25,578 nucleotides of DNA. It comes from Cyclostephanos tholiformis (taxonomy: Eukaryota; Bacillariophyta; Thalassiosirophyceae; Thalassiosirales; Thalassiosiraceae). A program made the translations under genes and the position numbers. Positions 1 to 9,300 of the stretch are shown here, piece by piece (the first letter of the stretch is position 1; each line of letters opens with the position of its first letter). The stretch lies in NCBI GenBank assembly GCA_036939975.1, contig JALLPB010000080.1:1-25578 (forward strand), read 5' to 3'. Below the pieces are notes generated by a model. It had not been told where the DNA came from, ran no database searches, and was given only the letters and a program-made list of their open reading frames with translations.

Positions 1-543
1 AAGGTGGAGGGTTTATGTTTTCCACTTTTATTTCCTTATGGTGAACCTGGATACACAAATGGGAATAAACATCGTCTAAGTCCAGATGAGTACGCTATGT
101 CAAGATTATTGAAGCCTGAAAAAGGAATGAGTGGTAATTACTTGACAGCCAAAGCAGACTTTGGCCCATATCATTTTGTTGATAGTAGAACAGGAGAGCC
201 ATTTCATGATGATGCAAGTTTATTTGAGGTCAACCGATATAAAGTGCCAGGGGAATATATAAGCCGTGAATTAAGAGTGAATCGTTTTATGTTGATGTCA
301 AGGCTGGCCCAATATTGGCTGATGGACTTTTATTCTAGAGTGCTCGATCAACGAATGAGTGCAGTGCGAAAGTTGCAAGGCCGTATATTGATGGGTCAGA
401 ACCGAATACAGCCTGTCAATCTAACAGAACAGGAAGAGGATGAAAGGAGAGAAACCGGATTTAATGACACAAAAAATTTGACGGTCAACAAATTGATCCA
501 TCACAACATCGTCACATTTACCAAAAACATTTTTATTTACTGA
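1..543 (+). pseudogene. Helitron Rep/helicase N-terminal remnant (5'-truncated by window edge)
   Basis: The frame is open to the window edge and ends at TGA 541-543, giving about 180 codons. Its start matches the Helitron helicase-like N-terminal domain: FPLLFPYGEPGY at about residues 6-17, then a basic segment with S-x-Y-x-x-S-R-L-L. At about residues 93-125 is the family's RL-x-Q-Y-W-x-x-D stretch followed by a helical R-x-S-A-x-R-K-x-Q-G-R segment. Helitron proteins are rolling-circle transposases with a Rep nuclease fused to a Pif1-like helicase. Here the match stops near residue 130, and the HUH nuclease and helicase motifs are absent. The last 45 codons look like unrelated read-through. 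The true start lies upstream; the GTG at 4 is not a convincing start. I infer a dead fragment. The family call rests on motif recognition only. Confidence 0.72.
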
Positions 544-1351
544 AAAAGCTCAATGCATTCATTGGTACAGTTTAATCTTTACACAGCCACATCACAATTG
601 ACAGCATTTGGATCATGGCTAAGTCTAAGAACAACAATGGATTTCAAAGGTGACATAAAGACTTCCAACTGGGAACAAAATAACAACAACAATCTTAGTC
701 AATATAGGTGAGCAAAACTAATTAAGAACATGTTGTGTTGACATTTAATGGAGGGTTTAGGAGGAGCGCCATTCGATCGTTTTGGGGGCAATCGAGTTGA
801 AGGGGAGAGGAAACTTAGGTAAAGTTGATCAAATTATTAAATTATATTATTTCTCGGCCAATTTACAAAATGAAATAAAATCCTTCGACCCATCCTTCAA
901 TGATCCCATCGCGGAAGTGCTACCAGGAGAGTTTTGTCTAAATTGCGTAATCCGTGCTGCTGGACCCGGCAAACGGCTCCACCATGGTTTTGTTCTATTT
1001 TAATTGGGTAATATAATAAAGGTAGGTACTTAATTACTAATGCACTCTATCGTAAGTATGTAGCTATTTTAATTGGGTAAAAAATAGGAGTAGTATTGTA
1101 AGGTAGGTAGACCCTAATTACTACCTACTAGTAATCCATCAAATCCGACTTCCTCGCGGAGCAGTACGTAGTATTTATCCTCTACACGTACTATCGAACT
1201 TTCTCTATAGGAGTAGCAATAAATGACTGTCTGACTGTCCATGTGCGGAAAAGCCGCAGGCCCTATCGGCTTGTATGGCAGAAAAAAACGATTCCATCTC
1301 TCGATCTATCTATCAGCTTGACGCAGGAAGTCAGGAGTGCAACGAAATAAA
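544..1351. other. intergenic region between Helitron remnant and GUF1
   Basis: No convincing gene is present. A 73-codon frame at 782-1003 has no recognisable motif and starts with TTG. The right half is AT-rich, carries short GGTAGGTA-type motifs and a direct duplication (listed separately), and must contain the GUF1 promoter and 5' UTR. No TATA box or other core element stands out. Confidence 0.6.
995..1109. repeat. direct duplication upstream of GUF1
   Basis: CTATTTTAATTGGGTAA occurs identically at 995-1011 and 1064-1080, 69 bp apart. Each copy is followed by AAGGTAGGTA (1019-1028 and 1100-1109) and then a TTAATTACTA or CTAATTACTA motif. This is a short, partly diverged tandem duplication within the presumed upstream region of GUF1. 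No function is evident. Confidence 0.75.
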
Positions 1352-4300
1352 ATGAGGAGGTTGCTGCCACCACCTGGTGGTAGCATGACGAGATGGATGC
1401 GAATAGCATCGCCCGCGACTACGACGTCGATGACTACCTCGACGATGGCGTGGCGATGCGATCATCGATCAATGCAGCGGGAGACTTGGCCAGACCGCGA
1501 TGGTCCATCATCGGAACGACGACGACGGCGAATACGACGAATGCGTCGACAATTGCATCGGCATTTCTCATCCTCCTCCTCGGCGTCCAAGTCTAACGAC
1601 GACGATGGTAAATGCGATGTCGGTGATATCGATATCGACCCTGGTCCGATAAGATTACTGGACCACCTCGACAAGCTCAGGAGCATGCCGTTATCGGACG
1701 TTAGGAACTTTTGCATCATCGCACACGTGGTAAGCATCTACGACTTTTGTTATTGCGCTTTCCCCCCCCGTCATATCAACCGAGAGAAAACGAAACATCC
1801 TCCTAACGTCGACCTCGCCGGAAAAAAATAAAATGGATTGACGAAAACCGAACGACAATGTTGCCATTTTCATATCTAGGATCACGGAAAGTCGAGTCTC
1901 GCGTCTCGTATTTTAGAGTACACGGGCAATCTGGGGAAAGAGAAGCAATTGATCGCGTGCCGCGGGGGGCTTGGGGATGACATCGAGCCTGACTACGTCG
2001 ACGTCGATGATAGTGGTGGGACAATGACGACGTCGATGGGAGGAGGGGGGGGGAGTGTGGGGGACGGGGAAGGGGACGACGGGGGAAACGTCGGGGACGA
2101 AGGCGATGGGAAAGAGGAGATATTCGTCCTCGATACGCTGGCGGTGGAGCGAGAGCGAGGCATAACTGTCAAGGGTGAGCGATGATGAGGCGTCTATTTT
2201 CTATTTATCGTTGAGATTGTGATTATTACGATATGATATATCATTCGCCTCTACGCTCCCAGTATATTCCCGAGGGCGAGGTTGGAGAAAAATACATTCT
2301 CTCACGTTTTGTTTTCGCCTTCCTACTTTAATATATGTGACCGTCAATTCCTCGTCCGTTGTTGTTTCTATTGTTTCTTCCATCATCCTAGCCTCTGCCG
2401 CCTCCATGCTCCATCGTCATCCGTCGTCATCCTCCGGTTTCATCCTTTTGAATATGGTGGATACCCCAGGACACGTCGACTTCGGGATGGAGGTCAGCAA
2501 GAGTCTTGACAGCGTCGAGGGAGCGATCCTGCTTTTCGACAGCGCCAGGGGAGTGCAGGCGCAGACGTTGAGCGTCTATGATAAAGCTAGGAGGATTGGG
2601 AGGATGAGAGACGAGATCGCAAATGTCGGTAGAGCGGATGGCGATGACGGTGGGGTACTGGAAGAAAACGATATCAATGGGAGCGATGACCATGGGAGAG
2701 AACGAAGAGGGGCTGTAATGTCTGGGGGCAGTGGAATACGTATTCTACCAGCGCTAACGAAGGTTGATCTGCCCACCGCCAGGCCTCTAGAGGTGGCGTT
2801 GGCCGTGTCTGACCTGATGGGATTTGATCCAGATGAAATATTGAAGACTTCGGCGCGTTCGAGAATCGGCATAAAAAAACTATTGGATACCATTTGCTTA
2901 AAAGTGCCACCGCCGTCGCAACTTCCCGATGATGATGGATCGATACTACGCGCGAAAGTAATCGACTCGTGGTTCGAGACGAAAAGGGGTGTGATCGCGC
3001 TCGTTAGGATCCTGTCGGGCGCTATTAGCGAGAATGATAGGATTTCGATAATTGAGCCAGCATCATACGAGCAAATCATAACCACTAGGGGGACGAGTGA
3101 GGGGGGTGATTCCACTGATAATTGCGCACATTCAGTTCGGAAAGATACCTTTTCCGTCCAGGAAGTTGGACTGATGATGCCTCAGCGGATAAGGACCGGA
3201 ATACTGACTCGTGGTCAGATGGGGTATGTAATAGCCGGACTTCGGGATCCAAGAGAGGCGCGTCCAGGCGCGATATTATCGCTTCAAAAACAAATTCCCA
3301 CTATCATCGGCAATTCCATGGTCCTTCCTCCTTCCGTATCGATGGGGCAGCACTCGGTACTATATGCTAGCGTGCATCCGTTGGAAGGGGATGAGTTCGA
3401 CGAGCTATTCGCGGCTGTATCTCGATTGGCATTGAGCGACGCAGGTCTAGAAGTTCAGCAAACAGCAGGATCCAGCAGTTCCGGCGGAGGACCTTTCCTT
3501 GGACCTGGACTGCGTGTAGGATTCCAAGGTCTTCTTCATGTTGAGGTATTCCGCCAACGATTGAAGGACGAGTTCGATCTCGAGGCCATCGTCACGCCTC
3601 CCAAGGTGCCATATACAATTCGATATCTTCCCAGCAAGAATTTTCATCGGTCCGCCGACCTACCGATGGAAGAAACGATCGAAGACTTAATTAATTGGCC
3701 CGATCAGGGACAGCGTTTCAAGGTGTTTGAACCCATGGTAAGTTGGTTTATTTTAATATCAATGTGTTTTGTTTGATGAAAATTCGACCTGAACCTTTCT
3801 TTCATCTTTTGCAGGTAGACGTTCGAGTCTTAGGGCCAATGGAGTATGCTGGCAATATAATGGAGCTCATCAAGCGCAAGCGCGGGTCGAGGTTGGAGAC
3901 GAAGCCGATAGACGAACGCACGTGGCAAATTACGTCGTGCATGCCATGGGCAGAGGTCGTGACTGATTTCCATGACGAGCTTAAGAGCATTTCCACGGGA
4001 TATGCAAGCTTTGACGTTTCTGAGTCCGACCCCCCTCAACAAGAGTCTGACTTGTGTAAGGTGGAAATCATGCTCAACGGCGAGGTGGTGGATCCACTGT
4101 CATTTGTTTGTCATGTGGACGTGGCTCGCTCGCAGTCAAAGATAGTCTGCGAAAAGCTCCAGGACGTTCTTCCTCGACAGCAGTTTGTGACCGTGATACA
4201 GGCGAAGGCGGAGGGGAAAATTATAGCAAGTGAACGCATCAAGGCCTATAGGAAGGATGTTCTGACAAAGTCGGGAAAAACTGTCGGTGGAGGGGATGTC

Positions 4301-4417
4301 ACAAGAAAAAAGAAGCTATTAGAAAAGCAAAAAAAAGGCAAGAAGAGGCAGCAATCAACAGGGAAAGTTACTTTGAGTCAAGAAGCCTTTAGGGCTGTGA
4401 TATCTAGGTCTGGTTAG
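1352..4417 (+). CDS. GUF1: GUF1/LepA (EF4) organellar translation GTPase, four exons
   Basis: The exons are 1352-1729, 1880-2174, 2392-3737 and 3815-4417. The introns (150, 217 and 77 bp) all begin GT and end AG, and the joined frame is 873 codons. LepA/EF4 is a ribosome-associated GTPase acting on elongating organellar ribosomes. G1 is HVDHGKSS at residues 125-132, split exactly by intron 1. The switch-I region reads ERERGITVK (ending 224), G3 is DTPGH (248-252), G4 is TKVD (347-350) in place of the usual NKID, and G5 is SAR (378-380). The LepA-specific C-terminal domain follows, including ITRKKKLL-like and QEAF motifs near the end. The protein is longer than the usual 600-670 residues because of Gly/Asp-rich insertions before the switch and between G3 and G4. 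The Arg/Ser-rich N terminus without a hydrophobic signal suggests mitochondrial import rather than a diatom-type plastid. The start is uncertain: ATG 1352 has A at -3, but ATG 1541 begins a classic presequence (MRRQLHRHFSSSSSASK) and would give 810 residues. Confidence 0.94.
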
Positions 4418-4960
4418 TGTAGTGGATTCTCTTTACATTGGGTTTTGGTGGTGCTGATCAACTCTGCTCATGTTTAGCTGTCACTAGGTGTGAAGTATTA
4501 CTTGCCTTGTAGCATCACCTGCCTAATATTAATTGCAGATGATTGTGCATTGAAAAAGAAATGCACTTCGTACTGCGTTTACCTTAGACTACCGAGCTTG
4601 AATGTATTGTTAGTGTAATCGCCCCATGTTGCAAGTTAGATGCCACGCTGTCAAACGAGTCAGTGAGTGCGAAAAAAATTACGTCCCCAAAACTATTCAC
4701 TTTTCTAAATGGTAACTGATGATGATAACAATGCTTTTTTGGTCGACACCGTCGACTTTTCCTGTTGCAATGTTCAAACAGAAATCATAAGCCCAATGCT
4801 AATATCAAGTTGTCCTACTCGTTAAGTGCAACTTGTGATTATTCACATGATGAATTTCTGATTCGGTTGAGACTTAACAGAGTGAGCTATATACGAGAGT
4901 TTTTCTTTCAACTAAAATGCATGATTTTTGGACGAGAGGTGGAACGAGGTTTATCTTTGT
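4418..4960. other. GUF1 3' flank, no gene seen
   Basis: This stretch holds the GUF1 3' UTR and spacer. No ORF with family features, no RNA gene and no clear repeat is visible. GTCGAC occurs twice within 15 bp near 4742-4756, which is probably trivial. Confidence 0.6.
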
Positions 4961-5067
4961 GGACAAGCCAACAGGGGCTTCCCACTGAATTGACAAAAGT
5001 GTCTTTTCTCTCACTCCATAGCACAAGCTGATAGGGGCTTCACCACTGACTAACAAAATATTTTGTT
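4961..5067. repeat. 60-bp degenerate tandem repeat ending in a palindrome
   Basis: Two diverged copies start at about 4961 and 5020. They share ACAAGC, AGGGGCTTC, CCACTGA and ACAAAA in the same order, offset by 60 bp. The second copy ends in a perfect 16-bp palindrome, AACAAAATATTTTGTT, at 5052-5067. Nothing indicates coding function. Confidence 0.65.
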
Positions 5068-5087
5068 GGTTTGAGAAAAGGCTCTGT

Positions 5088-5690
5088 GGGCTTCGGATTC
5101 ACAGAGATATAATTCCTCCACAAGCCATTTTGTTGAAATTCCTATTATTTGCCAAGGCATTCCTGGGCATTTTGAATAGTTCTGGAAGCACTTGAAGCTG
5201 CCTATTAAAAGGTAGAAGAAAAGGATTTTTTTTGTGTCCATTTAAAAAGATATTTGTCGTCTTATATATGTACGTTGATCCTGTGAGTACTCAAAGCTAC
5301 CTAATACTAAAGTATGAGATTTGGTCCAATGTCCAATGTAGATACCTGATCTACCTTGACTTATTTGCAGCACACACTGATGGCAACACCTACACTGGCC
5401 ACATCGACACCAATGTATTTTAAATCTTTATAACTATCTGATGAACGGGTAGGTTAAATATACGATTTTTGGGGGGGATGGATTGAGAAAAGAGGGCAAT
5501 GCTCTGGGCTACGGGTTCACAGAGATGTTATTCCTCTGCAAGCTGGTTTGTATTCTACTTGAAATAACCACCTGTGGAAGCTCCATTAACAATACATAAC
5601 TGAACTACCCTGACCTATTACGGCTGATGATGACACACCTTAAATCTTTCTATCCATCTGCTAGGTTGGGAATTCTGATTTTTTCCCAAT
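5088..5690. repeat. two diverged copies of a roughly 200-400 bp block
   Basis: Ordered matches link 5088-5450 with 5507-5660. They include GGGCTTCGGATTCACAGAGAT versus GGGCTACGGGTTCACAGAGAT (5088 and 5507), ATTCCTC...CAAGC, CTGATCTACCTTGACTTATT versus CTGAACTACCCTGACCTATT, and TAAATCTTT...ATCTG (5421 and 5641). The first copy also contains an ATTCCTATTATTTGCC segment that the second lacks. I read this as an old segmental tandem duplication with later insertions and deletions. Confidence 0.6.
5139..5170 (+). repeat. isolated terminal-repeat-like end of the 383-bp MITE family
   Basis: TTCCTATTATTTGCCAA followed by GGCATTCCTGGGCAT closely matches the left terminal repeat of the element at 7079, with a few substitutions. 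No matching inverted partner is visible nearby. It is probably an orphan end or a relic of a related insertion. A larger composite using the right end at 7461 is possible but unsupported. Confidence 0.5.
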
Positions 5691-6012
5691 TTCTATGACC
5701 CCCCCATCACAAGTGGAATTCCAATTCCGGCTGGAATTCCATAAATTCTGTTTGGAAAACTTTCGGAAAATCTCTCTGAAGAGAAATCAAGAAATCGGAA
5801 TTCTGATGGAATTCAATTATTTTTTATGTAGTGACAATACTCAACAGGAAATTGGAAATGGTTTTTTGCTATTCCTGAGTGGCAGGAGCATATTCTAGTG
5901 ATGTCATTTACTTTTCCTCTGATTGAAATAGATGAATTGTGACAAAATTTCTGGCCAAAAAAAGGGCTGGAATTTGGAATTCTGCGGAGTTCCAGGGAAT
6001 TTCCCAACCAAG
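5661..6012. mobile_element. hAT-like MITE, 352 bp, with 8-bp target site duplication
   Basis: The element starts CTAGGTTGGGAATTC and ends with the inverted version, which reads CTTGGTTGGGAAATTC on the other strand. It is flanked directly on both sides by the same octamer, TCCATCTG (5653-5660 and 6013-6020). An 8-bp duplication with short G-rich terminal repeats is typical of hAT transposons. Subterminal GGAATT/AATTCC motifs recur on both sides, as is common near hAT ends. The 352-bp interior has no transposase, so the element is non-autonomous. The diverged duplicate block at 5421-5443 looks like a related empty site, because TAAATCTTT...ATCTGATG is uninterrupted there. The superfamily call rests on duplication length and end sequence; P-type elements also make 8-bp duplications. 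Confidence 0.72.
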
Positions 6013-6191
6013 TCCATCTGATGCAAGTTGCACCGGATCTGTTCCCCACCAGCACTTGTTATCCAAGTTTGGCAAGTTCACACACACATGTCTATGGTCT
6101 CATTCAAAGTCCACCAGCTCATTTTTCGAGAATGACAGCGCTTGTAGAACATAGGATAAACTCTACTATAGGAATAGGAGAAGTACAAAAA

Positions 6192-6395
6192 TTTGGAGGC
6201 TTTATAAAATTGGAACCAATGATATTGGTATTCAGGCATACTGTGTGGTATTACACCTCAGTGTGGGCTGTTGGATGATGGATGATGGCCTTTGGAGGAT
6301 TTATAAAATTGGAACCAATGATATTGGTATTCAGGCATACTGGGTGGTATTACACCTCAGTGTCAGTGTGGGCTGTTGGATGATGGATGATGGTC
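6192..6395. repeat. near-perfect tandem duplication (99 + 105 bp)
   Basis: Unit 1 (6192-6290) and unit 2 (6291-6395) both begin TTTGGAGG and end GATGATGG plus two bases. They differ by a few substitutions and a 6-bp TCAGTG slippage insertion in unit 2. The close similarity indicates a recent duplication. It lies in CpG-poor, non-coding DNA. Confidence 0.9.
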
Positions 6396-6602
6396 TAACT
6401 TTTACCATATGCCAAGTGGGAGAGGATGGATGCCTCATCCAGTTTTACCATAGACATTAGCACATTTTGACACTTAGCACATTGGAGCCTGGTACTGCCA
6501 GAATCCAACCCTGCACATTGAACCACATAGACATGTAGAAATGTACTGAATTTGTTGTAGTGGGATGTAAAATGATACTAGTGATACCTGTCTGGATCAG
6601 TG

Positions 6603-6797
6603 TCAGGACTGCCCATACATCAGGATGGGAATACCGTCCAGCCCAATCACATACATCATCGCCCCCACCCGAGTACCCTGGGACACGATGGGGGCAAATT
6701 TCTTGGTTGCCATAACAGCAAAGCCCCATATGTCATAGGTGGGATTGTTGACGATCTGGTCCAAGACTGTCTATGAGGTAGAGGAGGACACCACCAT
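6603..6797 (-). pseudogene. possible decayed coding remnant, family unknown
   Basis: On the minus strand one frame reads about 65 codons with a protein-like composition: VLDQIVNNPTYDIWGFAVMA, then GTRVGAMMYVIGLDGIPI. It has one internal stop (CTA at 6771-6773 on the plus strand) and ends at a TGA read from 6603-6605. A second minus frame just upstream (about 6740-6900) also looks protein-like, with AIPFLLSREVECASMM, which could mean a frameshifted pseudogene or transposase. I do not recognise the family, and chance is possible. Confidence 0.25.
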
Positions 6798-7078
6798 GAT
6801 GAAGGTCTCTACTGATACTGAGCATCATGGAGGCGCACTCCACTTCACGGCTCAGTAAAAACGGAATAGCCACTGTGCGGTAATGATCAGCCAAAACAAG
6901 GCCAATGCGGGGTATTGATTTATTGAAAAGCGATGAAGAGAATCAGCCGTGCTTGTGAGCACAAACCTTTTTGTGCTGAAAATGGCGTTGCAGCTAAGTA
7001 CTCAGGTTATTATTTACTATACGAAATTATGGTCTGTCTGTCACTGTAGAGTGGTGTCCATAGCACTCCCGCCCGCAA
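6798..7078. other. no gene seen
   Basis: This spacer lies between the possible coding remnant and the 383-bp MITE. It has no supported ORF or RNA gene. It is CpG-poor and resembles the surrounding old repeat DNA. Confidence 0.5.
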
Positions 7079-7461
7079 TTCCTATTATTTGCCAATGCAT
7101 TTCTGGCCGTCGCCCGTCAGCCAAAAAGAAATAGGTTTATATTTTTTTATGCCTCAACCCCACCCCCCCAGCCGCGTGCAACCCTAACTATCGGGGCATT
7201 GCATGCAAACCTAATTATCGGGGGGGAAAATTAAAGGCAGAATCGTGGGTCACGACAAAAATAATCTTAAACTCATGGGCATGCCGCGGGGTTTCATCCC
7301 TCGACCACCATAGACAACCTAATACCACTACCACTCCGCCAACAGTAACTCCTAGCATCTGCTGTTTTTACAAGTATATAAACCTTAATAATTTTTCATT
7401 AACCCTAATGGATTTTCGGTTGACGTACGACGGCCAGAAATGCATTGGCAAATAATAGGAA
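7079..7461. mobile_element. 383-bp MITE with perfect 34-bp terminal inverted repeats
   Basis: The left arm 7079-7112 (TTCCTATTATTTGCCAATGC...) is exactly the reverse complement of 7428-7461. The similarity continues inward for about 15 more bases with a few mismatches. The interior is non-coding. It contains two 23-bp copies, offset by 27 bp, of G-C-R-T-G-C-A-A-x-C-C-T-A-A-Y-T-A-T-C-G-G-G-G at 7174-7196 and 7201-7223. There is no clean target duplication at the outer edges. If the true ends are at the internal TA dinucleotides, a Tc1/mariner-like TA duplication would fit. A related orphan end lies at 5139-5170. Confidence 0.8.
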
Positions 7462-7770
7462 CTCCCCTGGATGAGTGATTGGCTCACACCTTGGGGAGTA
7501 ACTAGTATTTACTACTAGTGGAGATTTTGATTATGATGTCAATGCGAAATAAATGATAGAATTATTCATTAACGTTAAATCTGTCATAGACAGGGGGGGG
7601 AACGTCAAACAACGCCACCTCCCCCCCCACCTTCGTCTTTGAAGTCGTACCCCCGCCCCCCTCTCTCTCCAACAAATTGACTCACACGGCTCTACGACGG
7701 CAATGAGTACAACCTTCCTCCCCCTCCCCTCTCCCCATCCCCCCCCGCTGGCCATTGACATTTTCGCGAA
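7462..7770. other. homopolymer-rich spacer
   Basis: No gene is supported. The stretch has many runs of 7-10 G or C (for example at about 7590, 7620 and 7740), typical of low-complexity intergenic DNA. Frames on both strands here are composition artefacts. Confidence 0.55.
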
Positions 7771-8012
7771 GACTAACATCAACGATGGCACAACTGCGAT
7801 CCGCAATCCGCGGCGGACATCGGCTGTGGTGCCGTCAAAATGATGATGACATCGACACAGCTGCGTTGACAAGAAGACAAGAAAACAAGAAGACAAACAT
7901 CAACGATGGCACAACTGCGATCCTCAATCCACGGCGGACATCGACTGTGGCGCCGTTGAAAAGACGACGACGTCGACACAGCTGCATCGACAAGGAGACA
8001 AGAAAAAAGAAT
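7771..8012. repeat. 121-bp tandem duplication
   Basis: Units at 7771-7891 and about 7892-8012 share ACATCAACGATGGCACAACT, then GCGGACATCG, then ATCGACACAGCTGC or GTCGACACAGCTGC, then a GACAAG(A)n tail, with modest divergence. A 173-codon open frame (7755-8276) spans the repeat. Its Arg/Pro-rich translation lacks any family motif, and the repeat is out of frame with itself (121 is not a multiple of 3). I therefore treat it as non-coding. Confidence 0.85.
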
Positions 8013-8410
8013 CTTGACCGTGTCATCTTAGCCCTCTCCCCCCGTCCCCCCTTCGTTCGCAATCCGATGCCTCCTCTCTCCCCCCCCTTGCCTTCGAAGG
8101 AAGCGACGGCGTCATCATGCCTAACGGTGGGTCTCACGTCACAGACAATGCCCCCTCTATTTGCAACCCCCCCTCAATTTGATTGTTGCAATCTCCCGCC
8201 TTACCGCCGTGTGGGCGCTGTGCCCCCGAAAAGCATGCTAGATCTAGGTGGCCAGGATCGTAGTCATAATCAATGATGATGACGACGACGAGTACGGGAC
8301 CTCCCACCCTGCCATTGTCGTTGTCGTCGCCCCCCTGCCACTCTCTCCTTCCCGCATCGTTGCCCAACAGCCATTGTCACAGCCACTCACAGTCGTTTTT
8401 CCTTTTTCCA
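8013..8410. other. low-complexity CpG-richer spacer
   Basis: Pyrimidine-rich tracts (CCCCCC runs) and GAT/GAC trinucleotide stretches (about 8271-8291) dominate. No supported gene. Confidence 0.5.
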
Positions 8411-8456
8411 CAGTCACAGCCACAGCCACAGCCACAGCCACTGCCACAGCCATAGC
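8411..8456. repeat. CACAGC hexanucleotide microsatellite
   Basis: CACAGC repeats in tandem about six times with small interruptions (CACTGC, CATAGC). This is a simple sequence repeat. Confidence 0.85.
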
Positions 8457-8591
8457 CAAACCTACGTCGGGGTTGACTTCTTGGAGGCTCTCGCATCGGC
8501 GGCAGCCCTCCCCTGTTGATGTATGCGGTGTATGCGGCGGGTGCGGCGGCGGAAGGTCAGGACAATGATGGCTCATGATAATGGGGGGGGG

Positions 8592-8698
8592 GTATGATTT
8601 TGAGGGGTATGATGTTGATTTTCTGTCCACTACGAACTTCATAGGTGGACAGAAATAGCGTAAAGTATGTGCTACCTATGCAAAATCATACCCCTCAA
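8592..8698. repeat. nested inverted repeats forming a long hairpin
   Basis: TTGAGGGGTATGAT (8600-8613) is exactly inverted at 8685-8698. The overlapping GTATGATTTTG (8592-8602) is inverted at 8681-8691. Inside them, TTCTGTCCAC-TA (8621-8632) pairs with TAGGTGGACAGAA (8642-8654). The whole could fold as one hairpin of about 107 nt. It could be a small palindromic MITE or a structured RNA; the sequence does not decide. Confidence 0.7.
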
Positions 8699-8875
8699 GG
8701 GTGCGAGGGTTACGAAAAACCGATGCCTGTGGACTGGGCCTTAGGCTGTGATATCTTTGAGCGTATACGTATACGTATAGGCTAAAGAACAGTCGCGAAC
8801 TTTTTTTTTGGATGGTGCGAAGGTTGTTTCGGATGGTGCGAAGGTTTTTTTTCTATCCGTGTATATGCTAAACAG

Positions 8876-8940
8876 TGACAAGAATATAGTTGTATTGAAT
8901 AGGTGATTAGTAAATTATGGATCTAACCTGATTCTTGTCA
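8876..8940. repeat. 10-bp inverted repeat pair
   Basis: TGACAAGAAT at 8876-8885 is exactly inverted at 8931-8940, with an AT-rich 45-nt spacer. It lies just left of the first Copia element. Just upstream, GGATGGTGCGAAGGTT is directly repeated at about 8811 and 8831. Confidence 0.6.
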
Positions 8941-9300
8941 TTTTGAAAACCTTGTAGGGGAGAATTTAAAATTTTCCCTCTCGCCAAAATTCGCTGTGCT
9001 AGCTCTCGTAGGCTAACTTGTTTAACAGCCCCAGTGGCTCCTACCAACCCATGGGCCAGTCAAGGACTGACTAGTATTCCAGTGCAGCTCAGTCCATTAT
9101 CTCCAACTACTCTTTGGGGCTCACCAACCGGTTGCATACTTCACACCGTCTGGTGCTCACGTCAATTGTTTCATCAGCAACTGTCACAATATACCATGGC
9201 CTCTTCCCCGGATATATCTGTTGGGTTATATACCTTTTTACAAGGACTGCGGGGATAGTGAATGCAACATCCACATCATACATGTGTTAGAATGGCTTGA

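Noticed and set aside
782..1003. 73-codon frame upstream of GUF1
   Set aside because: TTG start, no recognisable family, no splice context linking it to a gene.
1393..1596. 67-codon frame overlapping GUF1 exon 1
   Set aside because: Acidic, repeat-like translation produced by the GAC-rich codons of exon 1. An upstream ORF is conceivable, but nothing supports it.
7170..7410. Telomere-like AACCCTAA/TAACCCTAA motifs inside the 383-bp MITE
   Set aside because: Only isolated single units, not tandem arrays; not an interstitial telomere.
7771..8012. Possible CRISPR-like direct repeats
   Set aside because: Only two long contiguous copies without spacers, in a eukaryotic context; a plain tandem duplication.
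7755..8276. 173-codon open frame across the 121-bp tandem repeat
   Set aside because: Arg/Pro/Thr-rich low-complexity translation. The repeat period breaks the frame between units and comparable frames exist on the other strand.
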